Positions 14,643-22,497 of a stretch of DNA of 25,045 bases are shown one piece after another. Origin of the DNA: an uncultured Sutterella sp. (GTDB taxonomy: Bacteria > Pseudomonadota > Gammaproteobacteria > Burkholderiales > Burkholderiaceae_F); contig CAKQON010000023.1 in NCBI GenBank assembly GCA_934255515.1, forward strand, positions 1-25,045. The letters run 5' to 3'. A program made the translations under genes and the position numbers. Each line of letters starts with the position of its first letter. Within the stretch, counting starts at the first letter, position 1. The notes beneath the pieces are model-generated. The model saw nothing but the letters and a program-made list of their open reading frames with translations, ran no database searches and was not told the DNA's origin.

Positions 14643-17198
14643 TCAGCGGCGGGTGGTTTTCGGCTGATGATGGACGTAGACGGGCGGGAGCTCGTCCTCG
14701 TCGTACTTTTCAATGCGCACGAGCGAAGTGTTGGCCACATTGCCGCACGCGAGCTTCGAGGATGGAATGTCGATCGTGAGGACGTTGTCGCAGCCGTGGA
14801 GGTCGAGCGATCCTTCGGCGCCCGGCTCTTCCGGGCAGTACCAGGCGCCGTGGTGGATCACGACCGCGTCGGGACGAATGCGGTCGGTGACAGTGACGCC
14901 GGCGAGCACCTTGCCGCGGCGGCTTTCAACAACGGCCACGTCGCCGTTTTTGAGTCCGAGCTTTTCGGCGGCGGCCGGATGGATCCAGACGGGTTCTCGT
15001 TCCTCGACGTTCACGAAGAGGTTCGAAGCCGTGCTGTCGAGCTGAGAGTGCAGGCGGTAGCGGCTCTTCGAGGTGAGGAGCGCAAACGGGTACTTCTTCG
15101 CGAGCTCTGCGCCGAGCCATTCCGTCGGTTCGAGCCAGGCCGGGTGCGCCGGGCAGTCGTCGTAATGGTAGGAAGCGATTTTTTCCGAATAGATCTCGAT
15201 CAAGCCCGACTCCGTGCCGAGGGGATTCACGATCGGGTTCTTTCTGAAGTCGCCGAGGTAGTTGTAGCGGCGGCTGTCGTCAGTCACCGGGAAGGTGATC
15301 CAGCCAGCCTTCCAGAATTCCTCAAAGGAAGGCATCTCGAGACCTGAGGCTTCAGACTCCTTCTTCGCCTGTGCGTAGAAGCGCCTCAACCATCCCATTT
15401 CGTCGAGGCCTTCGGTGAATTCCTTTCCGTGACCGAGCTTTTCAGCGAGGTGAGAGTAGATCCAGAAATCCGAATGCGATTCGTACTGAGGTTCGATCGC
15501 CTGCTGCATCGCAACGTAGCCCAGGTTCGAATAGGAGCCGATCGAGGTGATGTCGTTGCGCTCGAGCGAAGTGCAGGCCGGAAGCACGATGTCCGCCATG
15601 CGCGCCGAGGCCGTCCAAACCGTGTCGCAGACGATCGTCGTATCGGGCTTCTTCCAGGCCTTTACGAGGGCGTTCGTGTCCTCCTGCTGCGCGAAGGGAT
15701 TGCCGCCCGACCAGAAGACAAGGCGGATGTCCGGATAGGTGATCTTCCTGCCGTTGTAGTCGATCGTCTTCCCGGGGTTGAGGAAGCAGTCGGTGAAGCG
15801 CGCAAGCGGGATCGTCGCGACGGAATGTCCTTCCCAGGCCATGCCGGTGTTCTTGCCCTTCGGGTTCGCGGAAATGCCGGGGAAGGCCGGCGCTTCCGAG
15901 GTCGCGGCGCCGCCGTTCGAATAGTGATAGGTAAAGCCGAAGCCCCCGCCCGGGAGACCGATGTGGCCGCACATGGCGGCGAGCACCACCATGGCCCAGT
16001 GCACCTGTTCGCCGTGTTCGGCGCGCTGGATGCCCCAGCCGCCCATCAGCATGGAGCGCTTCTCGCGCATGAGGTGCGCAAGAAGCCGGATCTGTTCGGC
16101 CGCTACGCCCGTGATGCCCTCGGCCCACTCCGGAGTCTTCTCGACGCCGTCGGTCTGCCCGAGGAGGTAGGGGAGGAACTTGTCGTACCCCTTCGTGTAC
16201 TTGCGGATGAATTCGCGGTCGACCAGGTTCTTTGTTTCGAGCTCGTGCATCATCGCGAGCATCATCGCCACGTCGGTATTGGGTTTGGGCGAAATCCATT
16301 CGCACTGTTCGCCCAGGAATTCAGCCGTATCGGGCTTGAGCGGGTTTACTGCAATCACGGGAATTTCGGCCGCCTTCACGCGGCGGAAGCCCTCGGCATT
16401 TTCATGCAGCGTCGTCGCCCAGTCGATGTCGTTCGTCACCGTCGGATCCGCGCCCCAGAGAACGATGAGTTCGGTCTTGTCGCAGATGAGGTCCCAGCCG
16501 GTTACCTGCTCGTAGACGCCGTTGGAGCCGATCACGTAGGGAAGAATGACCTGCGCGCAGCCCGTTGAATAGTCGCCGTAGTGGCCGGTGAAGCCGCCGT
16601 TGAGGTTGAGGCAGCGCTGCATCAGGTTGCGGGCCGATCCGAGCGCGCCCGGACTCATCCAGCCGTAGCTGCCGCCGTAGATGGAGGCGGGTCCGTAGGT
16701 GTCGCGAACGCGGTTGAGCTCCTTCGCAATGATGTCGAAGACCTCGTCCCAGGTGACGCGCACGAAGGGCTCTGAGCCGCGGCCTCTGCCGCCCGCCTTC
16801 CAGCCTTTTTTCAGATAGGACTCGCGCACCATCGGGTAGCGGATGCGGGCCGTGTTGTAGGGTTGCTGCGCGATGCCCTGAAGCTGAAGCGAGGGCGCGG
16901 CGTCTTCGGCCACGGGTTCGAGCCGCTCGATTTTGCCGCCCTTCACATGGGCTTTGTAGACGCCCCAGTGGGAGGCATTCATGACGACGCCGTCATTGAG
17001 GACGGACTTTCCCGTGCCGAAGGTACGAGAGAGGGAAAGGTCGGGCGCGCCCGAAAGAGGCTCGCCCATCGTGACGCCGCCCCTGAGTACGCGCTTGCCG
17101 CCCGTCTTTCCGGCGGCCGCGGCTGAAGCCGCGCCCGGGATGAAGGCGGCTGCACCGGCAAGACCGGCGGCTTTGAAGAATTCGCGACGATTGGTCAT
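14643..17198 (-). CDS. torA: TorA-type periplasmic molybdopterin oxidoreductase (TMAO/S- or N-oxide reductase)
   Basis: 851-residue molybdoenzyme of the DMSO-reductase superfamily, TorA/BisC branch, that reduces trimethylamine N-oxide or related N- and S-oxides as a terminal electron acceptor. The Tat signal TNRREFFKAAG (twin Arg 4-5) and AASAA cleavage region send the folded, bis-MGD-loaded enzyme to the periplasm. There is no N-terminal Cys cluster, as in TorA and unlike DmsA or NapA; the mature part begins with ASHWGVYKAHVKGGKI. GHYGDYSTG (Ser211) matches the Mo-coordinating serine motif. MGGWGIQRAEHGEQVHW and GHIGLPGGGFGF are typical cofactor contacts, and the C-terminal domain carries the VWIHPAAAEKLGLKNGD motif. 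AGGAG lies 8 bases before ATG. It follows the cytochrome gene by 45 bases in one operon. No TorD chaperone gene or TorSTR system is seen in the window. The exact oxide substrate is uncertain. Confidence 0.92.
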   Translation of the reverse strand: MTNRREFFKAAGLAGAAAFIPGAASAAAAGKTGGKRVLRGGVTMGEPLSGAPDLSLSRTFGTGKSVLNDGVVMNASHWGVYKAHVKGGKIERLEPVAEDAAPSLQLQGIAQQPYNTARIRYPMVRESYLKKGWKAGGRGRGSEPFVRVTWDEVFDIIAKELNRVRDTYGPASIYGGSYGWMSPGALGSARNLMQRCLNLNGGFTGHYGDYSTGCAQVILPYVIGSNGVYEQVTGWDLICDKTELIVLWGADPTVTNDIDWATTLHENAEGFRRVKAAEIPVIAVNPLKPDTAEFLGEQCEWISPKPNTDVAMMLAMMHELETKNLVDREFIRKYTKGYDKFLPYLLGQTDGVEKTPEWAEGITGVAAEQIRLLAHLMREKRSMLMGGWGIQRAEHGEQVHWAMVVLAAMCGHIGLPGGGFGFTYHYSNGGAATSEAPAFPGISANPKGKNTGMAWEGHSVATIPLARFTDCFLNPGKTIDYNGRKITYPDIRLVFWSGGNPFAQQEDTNALVKAWKKPDTTIVCDTVWTASARMADIVLPACTSLERNDITSIGSYSNLGYVAMQQAIEPQYESHSDFWIYSHLAEKLGHGKEFTEGLDEMGWLRRFYAQAKKESEASGLEMPSFEEFWKAGWITFPVTDDSRRYNYLGDFRKNPIVNPLGTESGLIEIYSEKIASYHYDDCPAHPAWLEPTEWLGAELAKKYPFALLTSKSRYRLHSQLDSTASNLFVNVEEREPVWIHPAAAEKLGLKNGDVAVVESRRGKVLAGVTVTDRIRPDAVVIHHGAWYCPEEPGAEGSLDLHGCDNVLTIDIPSSKLACGNVANTSLVRIEKYDEDELPPVYVHHQPKTTRR

Positions 17199-17243
17199 TT
17201 GTTCTGCTCCTAAATTCCTGCACTCAGCTTGGAAGGCTTCTTC

Positions 17244-17825
17244 CTAGTTTTTGGCGTGTTCCTGCAGCCAGCGGAACATGAGCTCGTTGGCACCCTTGCG
17301 CGTGTGGCCGGTTCTGCCGCCGCGCACCGGGAGAAGCGTCGCCCACTGGTTCGCCGTGAAGTGATTCGCTGCAGGAGCTGCGTGGCAGGTCGAGCAGGCA
17401 TCGGCGTGGCGCGCCTTGCCTTGGGCCCAGAGCGTATTGATGTTGGTCGTGATTGCCTTTGCCGGCACCCAGCCCTGGGCGGAGGAGCGAACCCAGACGT
17501 TTCCCTGAACGGTCTTTTCGCCCGCCTTCGGATCGAGCTTCACGGCCTTTTCCTCGTCAAACGAAGCTTCTTCGATGCGCACGCCCGGAGCCTTGAAGAT
17601 CTGGGATGGATATTCCTTGAGGGACCATCCGGAGACTCTCACGAGCGCCTGAGCGCCTTTCTGCTCGAGGACTTCAACGGGAGTGGCGACGTTGATCTTC
17701 CCGAGGAAGTCGCCGGTCGCCTTTCCGTTCACGGGGACGGACTGGTCGAGGTATCCCGCCGCGGCGAATGCCGCAGGGACGGCAGCGGCAATGAGAGCGG
17801 CCGCTAAAAGCTGCTTGATCTGCAT
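17244..17825 (-). CDS. Periplasmic monoheme cytochrome c resembling the TorC C-terminal domain
   Basis: 193-residue exported protein. A Sec signal peptide (MQIKQLLAAALIAAAVPAAF, cleaved near AFA-A) precedes an SH3-like beta domain (about 30-125: SGWSLKEYP, NVWVRSSAQGWVP) and a C-terminal heme c module with one CSTCH site (Cys144, Cys147, His148), FTANQWATLL and a possible distal Met183. This layout matches the last domain of the pentaheme TorC without its NapC/NirT-type tetraheme part, and the stand-alone monoheme cytochrome next to the TorA-like enzyme of Campylobacter jejuni (Cj0265c-Cj0264c, from memory). It is first in the operon with torA and is likely its direct electron donor. AGGGA lies about 8 bases before ATG. 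Confidence 0.87.
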   Translation of the reverse strand: MQIKQLLAAALIAAAVPAAFAAAGYLDQSVPVNGKATGDFLGKINVATPVEVLEQKGAQALVRVSGWSLKEYPSQIFKAPGVRIEEASFDEEKAVKLDPKAGEKTVQGNVWVRSSAQGWVPAKAITTNINTLWAQGKARHADACSTCHAAPAANHFTANQWATLLPVRGGRTGHTRKGANELMFRWLQEHAKN

Positions 17826-18158
17826 ATGGTGGTTCCCTTTTCCGTTGACTCAGGAGGTTGAGATCCGGCACTTTGAAGTGTCTTGTTAATTGTATTTCGG
17901 CCGTCTCTAATTATTTGATTTTTTTATTAAATTTTGCTGGTTTTCGCTATTCAAGAAAGGTATAGCGGTTAGACTTGATTTTTCTCTCTTTTCACGCTGT
18001 CTGAAGCTGCTTCTCATTCGCATCGGGCGCTGACGCAGACCTTTTCTAAGTGTAAACACTAGTCCGCTTGAAAACGATGCTGCGGGCAGCCGGAGAAGTC
18101 ATCCCGATGAGCGCTCAAAACCTTTGCGGCCGAAGATCCTTGCATGGAGCGGGTCTTT
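17826..18158. promoter_or_regulatory. Divergent control region between the torA operon and purL
   Basis: An AT-rich stretch (about 17883-17945) suits promoter activity. On the minus strand TACAAT (plus-strand 17889-17894) is a possible -10 for the cytochrome-torA operon, without a good -35. Three short perfect inverted repeats stand out: CACTT-TG-AAGTG (17869-17880, between that -10 and the cytochrome start), CGCTAT/ATAGCG with 11 bases between (17945-17967), and AGTGT-AA-ACACT (18049-18060) on the purL side. No FNR-type TTGAT-N4-ATCAA site was found. Binding proteins are unknown. Confidence 0.4.
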
Positions 18159-18164
18159 TATAAT
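18159..18164 (+). promoter_or_regulatory. Perfect -10 box (TATAAT) of a probable purL promoter
   Basis: TATAAT lies 97 bases before the purL start, implying transcription from about 18171 and a leader near 90 bases. The hexamer 17 bases upstream (18136-18141) is not -35-like; TTGCAT at 18140-18145 is too close. An activator or the AGTGTAAACACT element at 18049 may matter. Confidence 0.5.
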
Positions 18165-18260
18165 CTAAGGCTATCCCTAATTTTCCTGACGCTATTTCCG
18201 CGCTTGCGGCTCAAAGCGGACAGGAACCCGATTTTTTCCCTTCCACAGGAATCAGCAGCT

Positions 18261-21200
18261 ATGGCGTCCCTTGCCGGCATCGTTTTTGACCTTGAAGGCC
18301 CCCGTGCGCTCTCGGACTTCCGTGAAGAACGTCTTCTTCGCGCGCTTCGTGCCGTTGAGCCGTCCGTTGAAGCGGTTTCGAGCCGCTTCATTCATTTTGT
18401 GCATGCCTCGGACGAGCTTACGGATACCGAATCCTCGCGCCTCGCGTCGCTTCTCGACTACGGCCCGGGCCCGGACAAGGCCATTGCGGCTTCTCTCGAA
18501 GCTCTGGTGGTGCCGCGTCTCGGCACGATTTCGCCCTGGGCTTCGAAGGCTACCGACATTGCCCGCAACTGCGGCATCGAAAAGGTGCTCCGCGTTGAGC
18601 GCGGCACGATCTTCACGATCGCGCTCAATGAGGGCGCTGAGCTTTCGGAAGAAAAGCGCGGCGCGCTTCTCGCGCTCCTTCACGACCGCATGACGGAGTC
18701 CGTGGTTCCGGTCGACTATCCGCGCGAAAACCTCTTCACGGATCTCGCGGGCAAGCCCATGGAGACCGTTCCGCTGATGGCGGAAGGGAAGAAGGCTCTT
18801 GAGGACGCAAACCTCTCGATGGGTCTTGCGCTTTCCGAGGACGAGGTCGAATACCTTGCCGATGCCTTCACGCGCCTGCAGCGCGATCCGACCGACGTCG
18901 AACTCATGATGTTCGCGCAGGCCAATTCCGAACACTGCCGCCACAAGATCTTCAATGCCCGCTGGACGATTGACGGAGAAGAGCGCGAGGAAACGCTCTT
19001 CGGCATGATCCGCGATACGCATAAGGCGCAGCCCCTCGGAACCATTACGGCCTATGCCGACAATGCTGCCATTTTCGAAGGCCGCGATGTGGTCCGCCTC
19101 TATCCGCGTCCCGACGAAAAGGATCCCTACGGCGCGACCTTCCGCCGCGAAACAGAACGCGTTCACACCGTTTTCAAGGTCGAAACGCACAACCACCCGA
19201 CCGCAATTTCTCCGTTCCCGGGCGCTTCCACCGGTTCGGGCGGCGAAATCCGCGACGAGGGCGCGACCGGCCGCGGCGCTCGTCCGAAGGCGGGCCTCAC
19301 GGGCTTCACGACCTCCGCGCTTCATCTTCCTGAAGCGCCGCAGAAGTGGGAAAACGATACGGACTGCGCGACGGGCGAAGCTTCCGCCAAAGCTTACGGC
19401 GCGCCCGGCCGCATTGCGACCCCGCTCTCCATCATGACCGAAGGCCCGCTCGGCGGCGCCGCCTTCAACAACGAATTCGGCCGTCCCAATCTCCTCGGCT
19501 ACTTCCGCGCCTTTGAAGCGAACGTGGGCGGCACCCGCTACGGCTACCACAAGCCCATCATGCTCGCGGGCGGCATCGGCAGCATCCGCGACGATCAGAC
19601 GAAGAAGCTCGTTCCCCCGGCGGGAAGCCTTCTGATCGTTCTCGGCGGTCCGGGCATGCGCATCGGTCTCGGCGGCGGCGCCGCGAGCTCGATGAATACG
19701 GGCGCTAATTCCGAAGCACTCGACTTCGACAGCGTTCAGCGCGGCAACCCCGAAATGGAGCGCCGTGCGCAGGAAGTGATCGACCGCTGCTGGTCGATGG
19801 GCGAAAAGAACCCGATTCTTGCCATTCACGACGTGGGCGCGGGCGGTCTTTCGAACGCCATGCCTGAACTTGCCGACCTTTCCGGGAAGGGAGCGCGCTT
19901 CGACCTCTCGAAGGTTCCGGTTGAAGAGACCGGCATGTCGCCGCTCGAAGTCTGGTGCAATGAATCCCAGGAGCGCTACGTGATCGCGCTCGATCCGGCC
20001 GGACTTGAACGCTTCGACGCCTTCTGCAGGCGCGAGCGCTGCCCCTATGCCGTCATCGGCCGCATTACCGAAGAGGCTGATCTTCTCGTCGAGCGTCCGG
20101 GCGAAGCCGACGCCGTCAACATGCCGATGGAAGTGCTTCTCGGCAAGGCCCCCCGCATGCACCGCGATGTGAAGCACGAGAAGAAGTTCCTCACGCCCTT
20201 TGCCGAGGAAGGCATCGATCTTGAGGACGCGGCCTACGGCGTCATCCGTCATCCGTCGGTGGCGAGCAAGTCCTTCCTCATCACGATCGGCGACCGTTCG
20301 GTGGGCGGCCTCGTTGCGCGCGACCAGATGATTGGTTCCTGGCAGGTGCCGGTGGCGGACTGCGCCGTCACGACGCTCGGCTTTGAGACGCTGCGCGGCG
20401 AAGCGATGGCCGTGGGCGAGCGCACGCCGCTCGCCGTCATCAATTCGGCTGCCGCCTCCCGCATGGCGATCGGCGAAGCGCTCACGAACCTCGCCGCTGC
20501 CGATATTGAACTCCCCCGCGTGAAGCTTTCGGCCAACTGGATGGCCGCCTGCGGCGCTCCGGGCGAAGACGCGCGGCTCTTTGACGCCGTCAAGGCGGCA
20601 AGCCGCTTCTGCATCGGTCTCGGCATTTCGATTCCGGTCGGCAAGGACTCGCTCTCCATGCGCACCAACTGGACGGAAGCGGGCGAGAAGAAGACGGTCA
20701 CGTCTCCGGTCTCCCTCATTGTTTCCGCCGCTGCTCCGGTCACCAATGCGGCGCTCACGCTCACGCCCGAGCTTCGCCGCGGCAAGGGCGTCGACAAGTC
20801 CGTTCTTGTTCTCGTTGACCTCGGCCAGGGCAAGAACCGCATGGGCGGTTCGATCCTTGCTCAGACGACGCAGCGCTTCGGCGACGAGGCGCCCGACTGC
20901 GAGGATCCGGCGCTTCTCGGCCGCTTCATTACGGCTCTGAGAAAGCTCGAGCTCGCCGGATGCGTTCTCGCCTATCACGACCGCTCTGACGGCGGCCTCT
21001 TTGCCGCCGCGGCGGAAATGAATTTCGCCTCCCGCATCGGCATTCGCCTTGATCTCTCGTCGCTCCTCCAGGAAAAGGGAGCCACGGTGTTGAATACCCT
21101 CTTCAATGAGGAACTCGGCGCCCTCATGCAGATCCCGGCGGACCGTACGGAAGAAGTGGTCGCGCAGATGCGCGCCTTCGGCCTCTCGCACTGCTGCCAC

Positions 21201-22217
21201 TTCGTGGGCGAGCTCCTTGAGGAAGACAAGCTTGAAATCGTCCTCGAGGGTGAAGTCCTCGCGAGCTTCCCGCGTGCTGAACTCCAGAGCGCCTGGACCG
21301 AGGTCTCGCATGAAATTGCCCGCGGCCGCGACAACCCCGAATGCGCGGATCAGGAATTCGCCGCCGTCGCCGACGAGTCGAACAAGGGTCTTTTTGCAAA
21401 GACCACGTTCGACGTCGACGAAGACGTTGCGCTCCCGATGATCAACACGGGCGTTCGCCCGAAGATCGCGATCCTGCGCGAGGAAGGCGTCAACTCCCAG
21501 ACTGAAATGGCCGCCGCCTTTACACGTGCGGGCTTTGAAGCCTGGGACGTCCATATGACGGACCTTCTCTCGGGCCGACTCAATCTTGCCGACTTCAAGG
21601 GACTTGCCGCCTGCGGCGGCTTTTCCTACGGCGACGTGCTCGGCGCCGGCGGCGGTTGGGCGAAGACTATCCTCAACAACGACAAGCTCGTTGAAGAATT
21701 CTCGGCCTTCTTCTCCCGTCCCGACACCTTCGGCCTCGGCGTCTGCAACGGCTGCCAGATGATGAGCCGTCTGCGCGGCCTCATTCCGGGTGCGAAGCAC
21801 TGGCCCAACTTCGTGAGAAACCGCTCCGAGCAGTTCGAAGCGCGCCTTGCTGCGGTTGAGCTCCTCGAATCGCCCTCCATCCTCTTCTCCGGCATGGCGG
21901 GTTCCGTCCTTCCGATCGTCGTGAGCCACGGCGAGGGCAGGGTGGAATACCTCAATGCCGACGATGCGGTGCTAGCGCGCGCGGCAGCGCGCTACGTGGA
22001 CGGCGCAGGGAAGCCTGCGGAAGCCTATCCTGCGAACCCCAACGGTTCGAAGGGCGGCCTCACCGCCTTCACGACGGATGACGGCCGCTTCACGATCATG
22101 ATGCCGCACCCCGAACGCAGCCATCGCGCGATCGAGCTCTCCTGGCATCCGGATGACTGGACCGATGCCTCGGGCTGGATGCGGATCTTCCGCAACGCGA
22201 GGAAGTGGGTCGGCTGA
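18261..22217 (+). CDS. purL: Phosphoribosylformylglycinamidine synthase, single-chain (large) form
   Basis: 1,318-residue cytoplasmic enzyme of purine synthesis that converts FGAR, ATP and glutamine to FGAM. The single-chain layout is that of gammaproteobacterial and betaproteobacterial PurL (E. coli 1,295 residues). In order: an N-terminal PurS-like domain ([19 protein letters not shown]), the first synthetase domain ([58 protein letters not shown]), the second synthetase domain ([22 protein letters not shown]), and a class I glutaminase with Cys1162 in GVCNGCQMM and His1283/Glu1285 in PHPERSHR. All key motifs are intact. Start at 18261 fits the family N-terminus, with AGGA about 11 bases upstream; an in-frame ATG at 18144 precedes the -10 box and is rejected. 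The gene is monocistronic and ends in hairpin terminators. Confidence 0.97.
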   Translation: MASLAGIVFDLEGPRALSDFREERLLRALRAVEPSVEAVSSRFIHFVHASDELTDTESSRLASLLDYGPGPDKAIAASLEALVVPRLGTISPWASKATDIARNCGIEKVLRVERGTIFTIALNEGAELSEEKRGALLALLHDRMTESVVPVDYPRENLFTDLAGKPMETVPLMAEGKKALEDANLSMGLALSEDEVEYLADAFTRLQRDPTDVELMMFAQANSEHCRHKIFNARWTIDGEEREETLFGMIRDTHKAQPLGTITAYADNAAIFEGRDVVRLYPRPDEKDPYGATFRRETERVHTVFKVETHNHPTAISPFPGASTGSGGEIRDEGATGRGARPKAGLTGFTTSALHLPEAPQKWENDTDCATGEASAKAYGAPGRIATPLSIMTEGPLGGAAFNNEFGRPNLLGYFRAFEANVGGTRYGYHKPIMLAGGIGSIRDDQTKKLVPPAGSLLIVLGGPGMRIGLGGGAASSMNTGANSEALDFDSVQRGNPEMERRAQEVIDRCWSMGEKNPILAIHDVGAGGLSNAMPELADLSGKGARFDLSKVPVEETGMSPLEVWCNESQERYVIALDPAGLERFDAFCRRERCPYAVIGRITEEADLLVERPGEADAVNMPMEVLLGKAPRMHRDVKHEKKFLTPFAEEGIDLEDAAYGVIRHPSVASKSFLITIGDRSVGGLVARDQMIGSWQVPVADCAVTTLGFETLRGEAMAVGERTPLAVINSAAASRMAIGEALTNLAAADIELPRVKLSANWMAACGAPGEDARLFDAVKAASRFCIGLGISIPVGKDSLSMRTNWTEAGEKKTVTSPVSLIVSAAAPVTNAALTLTPELRRGKGVDKSVLVLVDLGQGKNRMGGSILAQTTQRFGDEAPDCEDPALLGRFITALRKLELAGCVLAYHDRSDGGLFAAAAEMNFASRIGIRLDLSSLLQEKGATVLNTLFNEELGALMQIPADRTEEVVAQMRAFGLSHCCHFVGELLEEDKLEIVLEGEVLASFPRAELQSAWTEVSHEIARGRDNPECADQEFAAVADESNKGLFAKTTFDVDEDVALPMINTGVRPKIAILREEGVNSQTEMAAAFTRAGFEAWDVHMTDLLSGRLNLADFKGLAACGGFSYGDVLGAGGGWAKTILNNDKLVEEFSAFFSRPDTFGLGVCNGCQMMSRLRGLIPGAKHWPNFVRNRSEQFEARLAAVELLESPSILFSGMAGSVLPIVVSHGEGRVEYLNADDAVLARAAARYVDGAGKPAEAYPANPNGSKGGLTAFTTDDGRFTIMMPHPERSHRAIELSWHPDDWTDASGWMRIFRNARKWVG

Positions 22218-22229
22218 GTCCGCGAATGA

Positions 22230-22261
22230 CCTGCTCCCTCCCAAAGGCGCGAGGGAGCAGG
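22230..22261 (+). other. Perfect 11-bp hairpin just after purL
   Basis: CCTGCTCCCTC (22230-22240) pairs with GAGGGAGCAGG (22251-22261), with a 10-base loop. There is no T run, so it may protect the mRNA 3' end or assist the terminator that follows. Confidence 0.5.
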
Positions 22262-22282
22262 GAGGAGCTCAGAGAGAAACAA

Positions 22283-22328
22283 GAAGACCGTCGGACGGGG
22301 TTCCCAGAAGACGGTCTTCTTCTCTTTT
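22283..22328 (+). terminator. Rho-independent terminator of purL
   Basis: GAAGACCGTC (22283-22292) pairs with GACGGTCTTC (22310-22319), followed by the T-rich TTCTCTTTT. It lies about 65 bases after the purL stop. Confidence 0.8.
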
Positions 22329-22347
22329 CGGCGCTCCTCAATGCCGC

Positions 22348-22389
22348 TATCGGCGACAATAGAAAATGGGTGCCTGTCGCCGATATACT
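22348..22389 (+). promoter_or_regulatory. Perfect 11-bp inverted repeat overlapping a -10-like TATACT, upstream of the ornithine decarboxylase gene
   Basis: TATCGGCGACA (22348-22358) and TGTCGCCGATA (22375-22385) are exact complements separated by 16 bases. The right arm runs into TATACT (22384-22389), a plausible -10, though no -35 is seen 17 bases upstream. It could be a two-site operator with half-sites about 2.5 helical turns apart, or an RNA hairpin if transcription begins further upstream. T6 at 22394-22399 follows after 8 bases, too far for a standard terminator. Confidence 0.45.
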
Positions 22390-22399
22390 TCGCTTTTTT

Positions 22400-22440
22400 C
22401 TGCTTCCCCCGTCCGGAGGAGCAGAGGCCCGGATCTTTTT
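22400..22440 (+). promoter_or_regulatory. Possible attenuator in the ornithine decarboxylase leader
   Basis: GTCCGG (22411-22416) can pair with CCGGAT (22429-22434, one G-T pair), followed by CTTTTT, a terminator-like shape 58 bases before the start codon. A competing helix, CTGCTTC (22400-22406) with GGAGCAG (22418-22424), would exclude it. Both helices are short, so the switch is tentative. Confidence 0.3.
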
Positions 22441-22497
22441 CTCCCTCCCATCAGCGCTTGATTAGAGCGCGTCATTCTTCCCAAAGGACTTCAGGAC

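Noticed and set aside
18144..18260. In-frame upstream ATG extending PurL by 39 residues
   Set aside because: It lies before the TATAAT box, and the PurL family N-terminus fits the start at 18261.
18252..21929. A 1,225-residue open frame antisense to purL
   Set aside because: Same effect of codon bias; the low-complexity composition has no recognisable domain, while purL on the other strand is complete.
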